Below, piece by piece: positions 62,950 to 64,000 of a stretch of DNA of 64,000 nucleotides. How positions within the stretch are numbered: the stretch's first letter is position 1; each line of letters starts with the position of its first letter. Source of the stretch: Thuidium tamariscinum (lineage: Eukaryota; Streptophyta; Bryopsida; Hypnales; Thuidiaceae); the NCBI GenBank assembly GCA_947034885.2, contig OX344753.2, positions 186,001-250,000 of the forward strand, in the 5' to 3' direction. The translations under genes were made by a program, and so were the position numbers. The notes under the pieces are model-generated. The model made no database searches, was not told where the DNA came from, and saw only the letters and a list, made by a program, of their open reading frames with translations.

Positions 62950-63560
62950 ATTTATTCAAGGCAACTTACACAAAGAATAATAAAGGTTATCAAGTAAATA
63001 TTCATAAAAATGAACTCATTTGACATTATCAGAATCAACGAATGTAATTTCATTCTTGGAAAAATGGCAATCATTAATCTCAAAGGCATTCTATCTTTGA
63101 TACATCTCACACTTTTGCCCTCAATCCCAAAACTTTTTCTGATAATCAAATTTGTCATTAGAACAAATAATAAATACTATAGATTGGTTCATAATTATTG
63201 AAATTCAAGCATCATCTTGCATTTACAATACTTTTATCTAAAATGTCCAAAGTATCTCTTGATTTCTTCACAGCATAATTTGTTTACATTAGGGGTAGTC
63301 ACACCTTCTTCAAGGTACAAAACTTCTTTCAAAAACGAGAGAAATGATGAGTCAATTAGAAGTTAGAACTTATAAAGGTGTGACTAGTGTTCCATAAAGT
63401 GGCTAATTTTCGCTTGGTTTCTACCAAGATTTTACCCGTGCTAAATGTACATTGCAGAAATTTGCGAGAAAATGAAGATTTGAGCAAGTTTTCCCACTTC
63501 CATTACCCAAGGATGCAAAACTACAAATTCATCCGTCTAGATTTTCGCATCCATCTACTC
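62950..63560. other. Spacer or 3' part of the right-edge gene
   Basis: Open frames occur on both strands (for example minus 62952-63158), but none has a recognisable motif. Confidence 0.35.
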
Positions 63561-63622
63561 CCTGCGAGAATAGGGTTAGTGGTTTTAGGACTAAGCGATC
63601 ATAGGGTTAGTAGATAACTTAC

Positions 63623-63883
63623 CTTAGCCGTCCGATATATGTAGCTAATGGTGGCTCCACCTCGACCGTCGATTTTGCATCCGTCACTGAACCTGTCTTC
63701 TCCTTTATGTTGAGGGTTTAGCAGGTGTCTTCTCCACTTGAGGTCCCTCCTTCGCATTAACTCTAGCTCCTGTACGCCATTCGCATTCAATGCCATTTGA
63801 ATGCAAATTTGATGTCGCGTTTTGTATTCTTCAAATTTTCTCTTCTTGAATCGAGTTCCTCTGCTGCAATGTTGTTGCTTCAT
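63623..63883 (-). CDS. Probable first coding exon of an unrecognised gene
   Basis: An ATG at 63883 opens 87 codons ending exactly at a consensus donor (GCTAAG/GTAAGTTATC). The peptide is basic near its start (RFKKRKFEEYKTRH) and contains GRGGATISYIYRTAK. A possible next exon begins after tctcgcag at about 63563 (GVDGCENLDG, then stop), which would give a short protein of about 97 residues. Composition is like the other genes, GC-richer than the spacers. A second in-frame ATG (MALNANGVQ) could be the start instead. I do not recognise the family. Confidence 0.4.
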
Positions 63884-64000
63884 TTAATCTTGGAAGCGCC
63901 ATTTTGTAAAATTGGAGGCGTCAGTAGTTCAATACGATTGCTGGCAGGCAGGCATTCTGCCACTTCCTTCTTGTTGTGAACATCTGAGAGACACAAACGT

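Overview
This is a eukaryotic, almost certainly plant, nuclear window. Genes have many short exons with GT-AG introns. The intergenic DNA is AT-rich and full of foldback elements, CACTA-like ends, a decayed Ty1/copia element and pseudogene fragments. I cannot name the species. ORFs longer than about 60 codons outside the genes are mostly chance, because the genes are split into exons of about 55 to 290 bases. All gene models below were built by hand from splice signals, codon phase and remembered family motifs; no alignment was run.

Layout. 1-7.9 kb: AT-rich DNA with a 143-bp MITE, an imperfect inverted repeat of about 800 bp, and two TTAA-flanked elements, one a near-perfect 747-bp palindrome. 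7.9-14.8 kb, minus strand: a 14-exon gene for a 593-residue homologue of human KIAA0930 (DUF2045 family, function unknown). 14.8-19.6 kb: repeats, including two more TTAA-flanked elements. 19.7-23.0 kb, plus strand: a 6-exon gene for a 509-residue RING-HC protein of the Topors type. 24.6-31.0 kb, minus strand: a 16-exon gene for a 493-residue THUMP-domain tRNA guanosine N2-methyltransferase (THUMPD3 type). It converges on the RING gene.

32.4-35.8 kb: broken fragments of three unrelated housekeeping genes (ribosomal protein S3a, V-ATPase subunit a, a DExH-box helicase). 37.8-44.3 kb: a DNA transposon family with 4-bp target duplications, a decayed copy of the second exon of the methyltransferase gene that itself carries a 203-bp insertion, a GC-rich minisatellite and a tandem array of about 345 bp. 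44.5-49.2 kb: GC-richer DNA with tandem repeats, a perfect 104-bp palindrome and a coiled-coil reading frame broken by two TAG stops. 51.6-62.9 kb: more transposons, with a minus-strand copia element in ruins. 63.6-63.9 kb, minus strand: a probable first coding exon near the right edge.

The three intact genes have no evident shared pathway. The most interesting material is the transposon set: five elements bounded by TTAA (a piggyBac/Kolobok-like signature, rarely discussed in plants) and four elements of another family, each with a clean 4-bp target-site duplication.
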